The notes beneath the pieces were generated by a model. It saw only the letters and a program-made list of their open reading frames with translations. It had not been told where the DNA came from and searched no databases. From an uncultured Lachnospiraceae bacterium (lineage in GTDB: Bacteria; Bacillota; Clostridia; Lachnospirales; Lachnospiraceae), in assembly GCA_937885345.1 (NCBI GenBank), contig CAKZZH010000028.1, positions 1-7,399 of the forward strand: DNA of 7,399 bases. The letters are read 5' to 3'. The translations under genes were made by a program, and so were the position numbers. Position 1 is the first letter of the stretch. The number at the start of each line of letters is the position of its first letter. Below, one piece after another: positions 1-4,968 of this stretch.

Positions 1-35
1 GTCTTAACCCGCCGGCAGACAAGAGTTTCAAGCGC

Positions 36-64
36 TGTACATTTAACGAGATTTTATGTATAAT
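36..64 (+). promoter_or_regulatory. Sigma-A promoter for the membrane protein gene at 107
   Basis: TGTACA at 36-41 (4 of 6 matches to TTGACA) is followed after 17 bp by a perfect TATAAT at 59-64. Transcription would start near 71. This lies downstream of the ATG at 56, so that ATG cannot be used from this promoter, which supports the ATG at 107 as the start. Confidence 0.65.
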
Positions 65-106
65 GACCTTTGTAAAATACACAATACAGGGCAAAAGGGC
101 AGCATT

Positions 107-853
107 ATGGCATCATACAAAACCTATGAAGAATATGTCAAAAAAGACCCCGGGGCACGACGTTCAAGACAGAGTGTGCACCGTTCCATTCAGATGGGAA
201 CTTTTCTGATAATAGTATGCTGCTTTGCTGTCGTGATATCCGCGAGAATTCAGCACAGAAACAGTTTTGTATACAGCGACCATCAGGAAGAAACTGCCAT
301 AAATATCGACGATTACGGCGTTACCTTTAAGCAGTTCGGCTATTATGTCATCGAAACGGAAAGAAGGATCAATCAGGAAGCGCTCGCTTATGATTACGAC
401 AATCCTTCCAAATACTGGAAACTCTATCTCAAATCCGGCGAGCAAAGTGCCTATATCAGCACCCTTGCCAGGGAAGAGGCATATATGGAATGTGTTGTGG
501 ATTTTCTGTATGCAGATGAAGCGATCGCAAACAATTACGGCCTTACGGACGAAGACCGTAAAGCGGCCCGTAAAGAGGCTGATGATTTTATCTCTCTTAT
601 GACCGAAAGGGCAAGAACCGTTACCGGCCTTACGGATGAAGACATCTACAATATGGCGCTCAGAAAGCAGCTTGCAACCTCATACGCCAACTATCTTCTC
701 AAGAACACGGACTGGTCCGACAATGTCCTGTCTCCTTCAAGCAGAATGAATTATAACGGCGATTATTTTCAGGACACGATCCTCGCCGCACACAAAGTAA
801 GCAAGGGCAGTCACTTTGGCTCGATAAAATTCGGAACCGTCACGGTGAACTAG
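107..853 (+). CDS. Membrane-anchored extracytoplasmic protein with SurA/PrsA-like N-terminal chaperone region, no PPIase domain
   Basis: This is a 248-residue protein. The ATG at 107 is chosen over the in-frame ATG at 56 because AAAAGGG sits 7 nt upstream of it and the promoter's TATAAT overlaps the earlier ATG. A basic N-terminal segment with several Arg (residues 18-26) precedes one hydrophobic segment (about 30-46), predicting a signal anchor with the rest outside the cell. Residues 67-200 form a charged helical region with a 'YGLTDEDRKAARKEADDF' stretch typical of the SurA_N / PrsA N-terminal fold seen in clostridial foldases. No parvulin domain follows; the last 45 residues are Ser/Gly-rich and end at a clear stop. 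Seen: anchor and helical region. Inferred: a chaperone-like or substrate-holding role at the cell surface. It is monocistronic and faces convergent genes. An N-terminal remnant of a larger foldase is possible, but no PPIase remains follow the stop. Confidence 0.75.
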   Translation: MASYKTYEEYVKKDPGARRSRQSVHRSIQMGTFLIIVCCFAVVISARIQHRNSFVYSDHQEETAINIDDYGVTFKQFGYYVIETERRINQEALAYDYDNPSKYWKLYLKSGEQSAYISTLAREEAYMECVVDFLYADEAIANNYGLTDEDRKAARKEADDFISLMTERARTVTGLTDEDIYNMALRKQLATSYANYLLKNTDWSDNVLSPSSRMNYNGDYFQDTILAAHKVSKGSHFGSIKFGTVTVN

Positions 854-870
854 CGCCCAATAAGCATAAC

Positions 871-900
871 AAAAAGCTGTATGCATTCGCATACAGCTTC
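871..900. terminator. Rho-independent terminator between convergent genes
   Basis: A perfect 11-bp stem (AAGCTGTATGC at 874-884, GCATACAGCTT at 889-899) closes a 4-nt loop. Read on the - strand the stem is followed by a T run (CTTTTTGTT), making it a good terminator for transcripts from the gene at 1015-1794. On the + strand the tail is weaker (CATGTTTGT), but it lies 18 nt after the stop of the 107-853 gene and probably serves both directions. Confidence 0.75.
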
Positions 901-927
901 ATGTTTGTCAACAGAAATTGTTACCCT

Positions 928-944
928 ATGTCCACTATGGACAT
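928..944. other. Short perfect dyad of unknown role
   Basis: ATGTCCA and TGGACAT form a 7-bp inverted repeat around a 3-nt centre in the 160-nt convergent intergenic gap. It lies between the two terminator-like structures and has no T tract, so it is not an obvious terminator. It could be a protein-binding site or a chance palindrome. Confidence 0.25.
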
Positions 945-999
945 CCAGCACAATGTAGGACATTTTAATACCCACTGCCCTGGCATATGGGATTTTACG

Positions 1000-1023
1000 A
1001 AAAAGGCTATTTTATCAGCCCTT
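1000..1023 (-). terminator. Weak terminator overlapping the stop codon of the DUF6033-like gene
   Basis: On the - strand AAGGGCT, an 8-nt loop and AGCC run directly into TTTTT. The stem includes the TGA stop (1015-1017) and pairs with one bulged G. It is weaker than the hairpin at 871-900, which probably acts as a backup. Confidence 0.4.
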
Positions 1024-1794
1024 CCAGTCGAATTGTTGACCAACCTGTTTTTCCGCATCGGTAAGGACATTGTCGCTCCTTAGAGCCATATAATAGTCAC
1101 TTATCTTTTGCTTTAGTTCTTCCATCGAAGATGCTTTGATTATCGTCTTCGAAAACGCCTTTGAGCTTTCCGAAGCCTCGGTTGCAGCATCGGTCTTGGA
1201 TGCTCTGGCCGCTTCGATCCGCTCGTTAAGCTGCTCCTTCTGAGCTTCTTTGGCTTCTGCCTTGGCAGCTTCCCTCTTGGCTTCACGCTTCTCTTCGATT
1301 CTTTCCTTCTGAGCCGCAAGAGATTCGTCGATAACCGCAAAATACGATGCATTTCCCTTGTCATCGAAGCTCATTCCGATTGACTCAACCGGATTACCGC
1401 TATCGGCAAGTTCCTGAAGCATCGCGGGTATCTGCTTTGAGGCCGCTTCGATCTTGGACTCATAGTCTGCTCTGAAATCTTCATCCGTTGCCATCTTCTC
1501 AACTTCGGACTCACCAATAAGAACAACCGTCTTGCCCGGTGTGGCAAAGCTGGCTGCATTGGCTTTGGCAAATTCCTTCTTGTCATCGCTTACAAGCACG
1601 AATTCCATATTGGAATACTTCTTGGTAAGGGACTCGTAATACTTAGCCGCAGTGTCTGTCAGCTTAGCATCACCGAAGGTCTTGCCCGATATCTTCTTTT
1701 TCGAAGTGGATTGAGTGGACGAAGCATCCTCGGTCGTGTAATTACCTGAGACATAATTGCCCGAAGAAGCCACATTATTAAGATAATCGCTCAT
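1015..1794 (-). CDS. DUF6033-like coiled-coil protein, function unknown
   Basis: This is a 259-residue soluble protein. The ATG at 1792-1794 is preferred over the ATG at 1798-1800, because AAGGAGG (1802-1808) is 7 nt from the former and only 1 nt from the latter. The N-terminus (1-38) is Ser/Thr-rich and low in complexity. Residues 45-155 form a compact alpha/beta region containing 'NMEFVLVSDDKKEF', a 'VVLIGESEVEKMATDEDFR' stretch and 'VESIGMSFDDKGNASYFAVID'. Residues 160-197 are a highly charged Glu/Lys/Ala coiled coil, followed by a Ser/Ala linker and a C-terminal helix (223-250). The layout matches what is recalled of the Lachnospiraceae family DUF6033; no catalytic motif is evident and there is no signal peptide or membrane segment. 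The candidate sigma-28 promoter upstream hints at expression with motility genes, but that is inference. Confidence 0.75.
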   Translation of the reverse strand: MSDYLNNVASSGNYVSGNYTTEDASSTQSTSKKKISGKTFGDAKLTDTAAKYYESLTKKYSNMEFVLVSDDKKEFAKANAASFATPGKTVVLIGESEVEKMATDEDFRADYESKIEAASKQIPAMLQELADSGNPVESIGMSFDDKGNASYFAVIDESLAAQKERIEEKREAKREAAKAEAKEAQKEQLNERIEAARASKTDAATEASESSKAFSKTIIKASSMEELKQKISDYYMALRSDNVLTDAEKQVGQQFDWKG

Positions 1795-1801
1795 AACCAT
1801 A

Positions 1802-1808
1802 CCTCCTT
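1802..1808 (-). promoter_or_regulatory. Ribosome binding site that decides the start of the DUF6033-like gene
   Basis: AAGGAGG on the - strand is a full match to the anti-Shine-Dalgarno complement. It leaves 7 nt to the ATG at 1794 but only 1 nt to the upstream ATG at 1800, so translation should begin at 1794. Confidence 0.8.
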
Positions 1809-1825
1809 GTATATTTTATCGATTA

Positions 1826-1868
1826 AAGACATATTCGCAAATCCGTTTGCGCACTTGTAGTATGTCTT
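1826..1868 (-). promoter_or_regulatory. Two-tier stem-loop in the leader of the DUF6033-like gene
   Basis: An 8-bp outer stem (AAGACATA at 1826-1833, TATGTCTT at 1861-1868) encloses a 6-bp inner hairpin (CGCAAA at 1836-1841, TTTGCG at 1846-1851, loop TCCG). If the promoter at 1876-1903 is correct, the transcript starts near 1868-1869, placing this structure at the extreme 5' end. Such terminal stem-loops are known to protect mRNA 5' ends. A protein operator is the alternative. Confidence 0.45.
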
Positions 1869-1875
1869 ATCTCTT

Positions 1876-1903
1876 ATATCGGAAACAGGGGTAAAATACT
1901 TTA
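1876..1903 (-). promoter_or_regulatory. Candidate sigma-28 (FliA/SigD-type) promoter for the DUF6033-like gene
   Basis: On the - strand TAAA (1900-1903) is followed 17 nt later by CCGATAT (1876-1882). The sigma-28 consensus is TAAA, about 15-16 nt, then CCGATAW with a preceding G; here that G is T and the spacing is one longer. No convincing sigma-A promoter was seen in the 1809-1900 gap. The -35 element lies inside the stop region of ohrR. Confidence 0.45.
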
Positions 1904-1913
1904 CCCCTGTTTC
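1882..1913 (-). terminator. Perfect 14-bp hairpin over the ohrR stop codon, probable operon terminator
   Basis: GAAACAGGGGTAAA and TTTACCCCTGTTTC pair perfectly around a 4-nt loop. The last four codons and the TAA of ohrR form one arm. The stem ends in TTTC but lacks a long T tract afterwards, so termination may be incomplete, or the structure may act mainly as a 3' stabiliser. It also overlaps the candidate sigma-28 promoter. Confidence 0.55.
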
Positions 1914-2353
1914 TCAAATTCTCCTAAAATTTTATAAAGAACTTTGTATAACGCTTTCGCCTCATCCGGTTCAAGATGTACACAGCCGCCAATCTGTAAA
2001 GGGATGCCGACAGCCCGATCCTTAAGCTCATCACCCGTTTGGGTAATGGTCACTATAAGGACGCGCTCATCTTTCTCGTCACGCTTTCTGTCTATATAAC
2101 CCTTGCTCTCAAGTTTCTTGAGAACAGGAGTCAACGTGCCCGAATCCAGAAACAGCATGCCGCCGAGATCCTTTACACTGATGCTCTTCTTTTCCCAGAG
2201 CACCATCATAACCAGGTACTGCGTATATGTAAGATCCAATTCCTCAAGTAAAGGAGTGTACCGCTTCACAATTTCCTTGGATACCGCATAAAGCGGAAAG
2301 CAAAGCTGATTACCGAGTTTTAGTGAAGCATACTTGTCAGTATTCTCTGCCAT
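1901..2353 (-). CDS. ohrR: OhrR, MarR-family organic hydroperoxide sensor and repressor (two-cysteine type)
   Basis: This is a 150-residue winged-helix repressor. OhrR dimers bind DNA when reduced and release it when a reactive N-terminal Cys is oxidised by organic hydroperoxides. The hallmark 'NQLCFPLY' places the sensor Cys at C18, and the tyrosines that contact it in Bacillus subtilis OhrR (Y19, Y29, Y40 relative to C15) are at Y22, Y32 and Y43 with identical spacing. 'LTYTQYLVMMVLWE' and 'LDSGTLTPVLKKLESKGY' match the dimer and recognition-helix regions, and 'RKRDEKDERV' matches the wing. A second Cys at C124 suggests the Xanthomonas-like two-Cys mechanism, with an intersubunit disulfide. 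It is the last gene of the operon, 7 nt after the thioredoxin stop, with a weak RBS (TAGGCG) that includes the thioredoxin stop codon, so it is probably translated at low level. Autoregulation through the operators at 4094-4144 is inferred. Confidence 0.93.
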   Translation of the reverse strand: MAENTDKYASLKLGNQLCFPLYAVSKEIVKRYTPLLEELDLTYTQYLVMMVLWEKKSISVKDLGGMLFLDSGTLTPVLKKLESKGYIDRKRDEKDERVLIVTITQTGDELKDRAVGIPLQIGGCVHLEPDEAKALYKVLYKILGEFEKQG

Positions 2354-2360
2354 AATTCGC

Positions 2361-2669
2361 CTACTTATTATTATTTATAAAATCAGCCATCTGCTGCTTG
2401 GGCATAAAGCCTACAGTCTCTGCGACCTTGTCATTGCCCTTGAATACAAGGACCGCGGGTATGCTTCTGACACCATACTCCATAGCAAGGTCCTGATTCT
2501 CATCTACATCGATATTGTAGAAATTGACATCGCCGATCTCTTCGGAAAGTTCTTCCATTACAGGTGCAAGCATTTTACAGGGACCGCACCATGTTGCCGA
2601 AAAATCCACTACGATCGTTCCCTCTCCGAGAACCTCTTTAAATTCACTCTCTCCAATCTTTTCAACCAT
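2361..2669 (-). CDS. trxA: Thioredoxin
   Basis: This is a full-length 102-residue cytoplasmic thioredoxin. The active site W27-C28-G29-P30-C31 follows the conserved 'VVDFSATWCGPCK' strand, and the cis-proline lies in 'SIPAVLVF' (P71). 'NIDVDENQDLAMEYGVRSIP' and the C-terminal 'GF' loop are typical. It overlaps the end of the reductase-like gene by 8 nt, with GGAGGT (2678-2683) 8 nt before the ATG, so translation is likely coupled. Its position between a thioredoxin-reductase-like flavoprotein and OhrR, in an operon led by a Gpx-family peroxidase, suggests it is the dedicated electron carrier from flavoprotein to peroxidase. The cell may carry other thioredoxins. Confidence 0.96.
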   Translation of the reverse strand: MVEKIGESEFKEVLGEGTIVVDFSATWCGPCKMLAPVMEELSEEIGDVNFYNIDVDENQDLAMEYGVRSIPAVLVFKGNDKVAETVGFMPKQQMADFINNNK

Positions 2670-3531
2670 TTCTTTTTACCTCCGTTAAATATCCGACCGC
2701 ACTGAGCGCGGCCACATTGCCTTCGCCGGCCGACTTAATGTACTGATACGGCTCTCCGGTGATATCACCGCATGCAAAACATCCTTTAATGTTCGTTGCC
2801 ATTTTACGATCTACGACCACATGTGCACCCTTGGTCTCAAGCCCGGGAACAAGCTGCCCCGGTGAGATCGCTTCCCTAAGGACGAACACGCCGTCTGCTT
2901 CAATCTCTTCTTCCCATGAATCGATCACAAGGCCGGTAACAAATCTGTCACCCACGATTCTTACAGGCTTACCGCTAAGGACTTCAACCTTATCGGAAAC
3001 ATGAACCTCATCCTTGTACTGAGGTATATAATATACCTTTTCACAGCCCTCGGCAAGAAAATCAGCCTCAGCCTCCTCCTTCGGAGAATAACCGATAACA
3101 ACGGCCTTCTTACCTCTGTACAGAGCCGCGTCACAGGTAGCACAGTAGCTTACGCCCTTTCCGAGATACTCTTCTTCACCCTCTATCGGCTTTGCGTTAA
3201 CAACACCGGTTGCAAGTATCAAAGCGTCCGCTTCGTAATTCTCATTGCCGCCCTGCAACATAAAATACGAACCCATTGCATATATTGATGCGATCCTATC
3301 CTCGGTGATATCCACACCCATAGACTGTGCATGCTCAAGAAAAGCTTTGGCCAGTTCGTTGCCGGGAATATTAGGAATACCAAGATAATTCTTAATCTCG
3401 TGAGCCTTATAAACCTTGGCGCTTGAATTCTTATCACCGATAAGAAGAATATTCTTATTACGTATTTTAGCGGTGATCGCCGCCTCAAGTCCGGCAGGTC
3501 CGCTGCCTACGATCGCTATATCATATCTCAT
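2662..3531 (-). CDS. Thioredoxin-reductase-like flavoprotein lacking NADPH motifs (candidate ferredoxin-dependent type)
   Basis: This 289-residue two-domain flavoprotein has an FAD-binding Rossmann motif at residues 7-14 (IVGSGPAG), 'LILATG' at 104-109, the redox-active C130-A-T-C133, and the C-terminal FAD motif 'CFACGDITGEPYQYIKSAGE' (251-270). It should reduce the thioredoxin encoded next to it. In ordinary NADPH-dependent TrxR the second domain carries GGGxSAxEEA followed by HRRxxxR. Here the equivalents read 'VIGYSPKEEAEAD' (145-157) and 'YYIPQYKDEV' (167-176), so both nucleotide-binding signatures are gone. At 289 residues it is also shorter than the usual 305-320. Clostridial ferredoxin-dependent flavin thioredoxin reductases (FFTR) show the same loss, so ferredoxin is the inferred donor; a DDOR-like or otherwise non-canonical oxidoreductase is the alternative. 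RBS GAGGTG lies 8 nt before the ATG, and the gap to gpx is 20 nt. Confidence 0.85.
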   Translation of the reverse strand: MRYDIAIVGSGPAGLEAAITAKIRNKNILLIGDKNSSAKVYKAHEIKNYLGIPNIPGNELAKAFLEHAQSMGVDITEDRIASIYAMGSYFMLQGGNENYEADALILATGVVNAKPIEGEEEYLGKGVSYCATCDAALYRGKKAVVIGYSPKEEAEADFLAEGCEKVYYIPQYKDEVHVSDKVEVLSGKPVRIVGDRFVTGLVIDSWEEEIEADGVFVLREAISPGQLVPGLETKGAHVVVDRKMATNIKGCFACGDITGEPYQYIKSAGEGNVAALSAVGYLTEVKRNG

Positions 3532-3551
3532 GCAAATTTCACCTCGTTTAA

Positions 3552-4028
3552 CTATTTTGCAAGAAGCTCTACTACATCCTTCTCAAAGCTTTCAGGCGTC
3601 TTGGTGGGAGAATACCTCTCAACCACATTACCCTGTCTGTCAATTAGGAATTTGGTAAAATTCCATTTTATCTTCTTGGAAAGTCCGTGCTTCTGCTCCT
3701 TAAGATAGGTGTAAATAGGATGCTCATCCTTACCGTTTACATCAATCTTCTGGAACATTGTAAAAGTTACTCCGTAATTAAGCGAACAGAATTCATTTAT
3801 CTGCTCATTGCTTCCGGGATCCTGCTTTGCAAACTGGTTGCAAGGGAAACCGAGGATCACAAGTCCCTGATCCTTATACTTCTTATAAAGTTTCTCAAGT
3901 CCTTCAAGCTGGGGAGTGAAGCCGCACTTGCTCGCTGTATTGACTACGAGTACAACCTTGCCCTCATACTCCTTCATGGACACTTCCTGTCCGTTCATTT
4001 TAACTGCTGAATAATCGTAAAAACCCAT
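3552..4028 (-). CDS. gpx: Glutathione-peroxidase-family, thioredoxin-dependent peroxidase
   Basis: This is a full-length 158-residue Gpx/BtuE-family peroxidase. It reduces hydrogen peroxide and organic hydroperoxides. The peroxidatic Cys is C35 in 'NTASKCGFTPQ', where animal selenoenzymes carry Sec. The rest of the catalytic tetrad is Q65 in 'FPCNQF' and W122-N123 in 'KWNFTKFL'. C81 in 'EFCSLNYGVTF' matches the resolving Cys of yeast Gpx3 (C82), which marks the thioredoxin-dependent rather than glutathione-dependent subclass. This fits the thioredoxin and reductase-like genes downstream in the same operon. The ATG follows GGAGG (4037-4041) by 8 nt. It is first in the operon, about 84 nt after the predicted transcript start, directly behind the OhrR-type operators. 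There is no signal peptide, so it should act in the cytoplasm. Confidence 0.95.
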   Translation of the reverse strand: MGFYDYSAVKMNGQEVSMKEYEGKVVLVVNTASKCGFTPQLEGLEKLYKKYKDQGLVILGFPCNQFAKQDPGSNEQINEFCSLNYGVTFTMFQKIDVNGKDEHPIYTYLKEQKHGLSKKIKWNFTKFLIDRQGNVVERYSPTKTPESFEKDVVELLAK

Positions 4029-4093
4029 TTTCGTCGCCTCCGTATATGATATTGTTTAATTGGTTTAAGGTTGTTTGGTTTTGTACCATTTAA

Positions 4094-4144
4094 TTGTGTA
4101 CAACCTTATCTGAATTTGATTGTACACAATCGAATTGCGATTGT
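4094..4144. promoter_or_regulatory. Predicted OhrR operators overlapping the gpx operon promoter
   Basis: Three related dyads are visible. Site 1 (4126-4144) is ACAATCG, 5 nt, CGATTGT, filling the spacer and touching the -35. Site 2 (4118-4131) is GATTGT-AC-ACAATC, lying over the -10. Site 3 (4094-4103), TTGTGTACAA, is the reverse complement of the core of site 2 and lies just downstream of the predicted start. Centres of sites 1 and 2 are 10.5 bp apart, one helical turn. The ACAAT/ATTGT arms resemble the known OhrR box (TACAATT-AATTGTA). Assignment to OhrR rests on this similarity and on the ohrR gene in the operon. Confidence 0.75.
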
Positions 4145-4147
4145 CAA
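4119..4147 (-). promoter_or_regulatory. Sigma-A promoter of the gpx-trxR-trxA-ohrR operon
   Basis: On the - strand a perfect TTGACA (4142-4147) is followed by a 17-bp spacer and TACAAT (4119-4124, 5 of 6). Transcription should start near 4112. A promoter this close to consensus, covered by operator dyads, is the expected design for strong expression on derepression. Confidence 0.85.
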
Positions 4148-4165
4148 CAGTTTTTTTTATAATTC

Positions 4166-4966
4166 TTAATAATCCACCTTCATCAGGCAAAGTCCTTTGG
4201 CAGGGGCTGTCGGGCCGGCTATGCTTCTGTCCTTTGCTTCTATTATTTCCGGAATATCCTCGGCTTTGATCCTTCCTTTTCCGACCTCAAGCAACGTTCC
4301 GGTCATTATTCTCACCATATTCTGAAGGAATCCGTTTCCGTGAAAAGTCAGATACACAAAACTTCCGCTTCTCTTAATATCTATTGAATCCACTTCTCTT
4401 ACCGTGGATTTTTTAAAATGCGTATTTCCGCAAAAGCTCTTATAATCGTGCTCTCCGGTCATATACTCCGCCGCTCTTTTCATCGCATCAAGATCGAGAC
4501 TCTCATCCACTACAGCGTAGTATTTCCTGTTAAACACCGGATGGATTACATCATTACAAACCGTATATCTGTAGGTTTTGCCGGACGCCTTGTACCTTGC
4601 ATGAAAACGCTCGGCCGCTTCTCTAACCTCAAGAACCCCGATATCATCAGGAAGATATCGGTTCATATAATCGCGGATCTCATCACACGATAAATCCGTT
4701 TCCATAACAACATTTGCAACCATCCCTCTAGCATGAACACCGGCATCCGTCCTCCCTGCGCCTATAACCTCAGGTATATCCTCCGGTCTTATCTCCTCGC
4801 CTGCGCCGCCGGACATCTGTGCGCCGCCGGGAATCTGTGCGCCGCCTTTAAGCATCCGCGCCAGGACGATTTCTATTTTACCCTGGATCGTGGGCTTATC
4901 CGGCTGATGCTCCCATCCAAAATAAGCGGTTCCGTCATATTCAATTGTTAATTTATAATTCTTCAT
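4166..4966 (-). CDS. truA: tRNA pseudouridine synthase A (positions 38-40) with a Gly/Ala-rich insertion
   Basis: TruA converts uridines 38-40 of the tRNA anticodon arm to pseudouridine. The 266-residue protein starts with 'YKLTIEYDGTAYFGW' and carries the catalytic Asp (D74) in 'GAGRTDAGVHA'. 'RFHARYKASGKTYRY', 'HDYKSFCG' and 'FLQNMVRIMTGTLLEVGKG' are all present. The ATG at 4964-4966 is preferred; an in-frame GTG at 4970-4972 is embedded in the GAGGTG ribosome site itself. The start lies 2 nt after the TGA of the helicase gene, indicating translational coupling. Unusual: residues 41-60 hold a 'GGAQIPGGAQMSGGAG' insertion, just before the catalytic loop, that the family normally lacks; it explains a length about 20 residues above the usual 245. 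No clear terminator separates it from the gpx promoter. Confidence 0.96.
   Translation of the reverse strand: MKNYKLTIEYDGTAYFGWEHQPDKPTIQGKIEIVLARMLKGGAQIPGGAQMSGGAGEEIRPEDIPEVIGAGRTDAGVHARGMVANVVMETDLSCDEIRDYMNRYLPDDIGVLEVREAAERFHARYKASGKTYRYTVCNDVIHPVFNRKYYAVVDESLDLDAMKRAAEYMTGEHDYKSFCGNTHFKKSTVREVDSIDIKRSGSFVYLTFHGNGFLQNMVRIMTGTLLEVGKGRIKAEDIPEIIEAKDRSIAGPTAPAKGLCLMKVDY
4803..4846 (-). repeat. 18-bp in-frame minisatellite inside truA, 2.4 copies
   Basis: The + strand unit GCGCCGCCGGACATCTGT (4803-4820) is repeated with two changes at 4821-4838, and its first 8 bases recur at 4839-4846. The unit is a multiple of three and encodes a GGAQxx hexapeptide. It is clearly more GC-rich than the surrounding gene. 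Confidence 0.85.
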
Positions 4967-4968
4967 AT

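Noticed and set aside
56..106. N-terminal extension of the first gene from the ATG at 56
   Set aside because: The TATAAT of the promoter overlaps this ATG, transcription should start near 71, and no ribosome site precedes it.
901..1083. + strand 60-codon open frame downstream of the first gene
   Set aside because: No ribosome site; it begins right at the terminator and overlaps the - strand DUF6033-like gene.
4148..4165. Terminator after truA
   Set aside because: There is an A/T homopolymer (8 T on the + strand) but no stem before it on the - strand, so it is not an intrinsic terminator. truA transcription may continue into the gpx operon.
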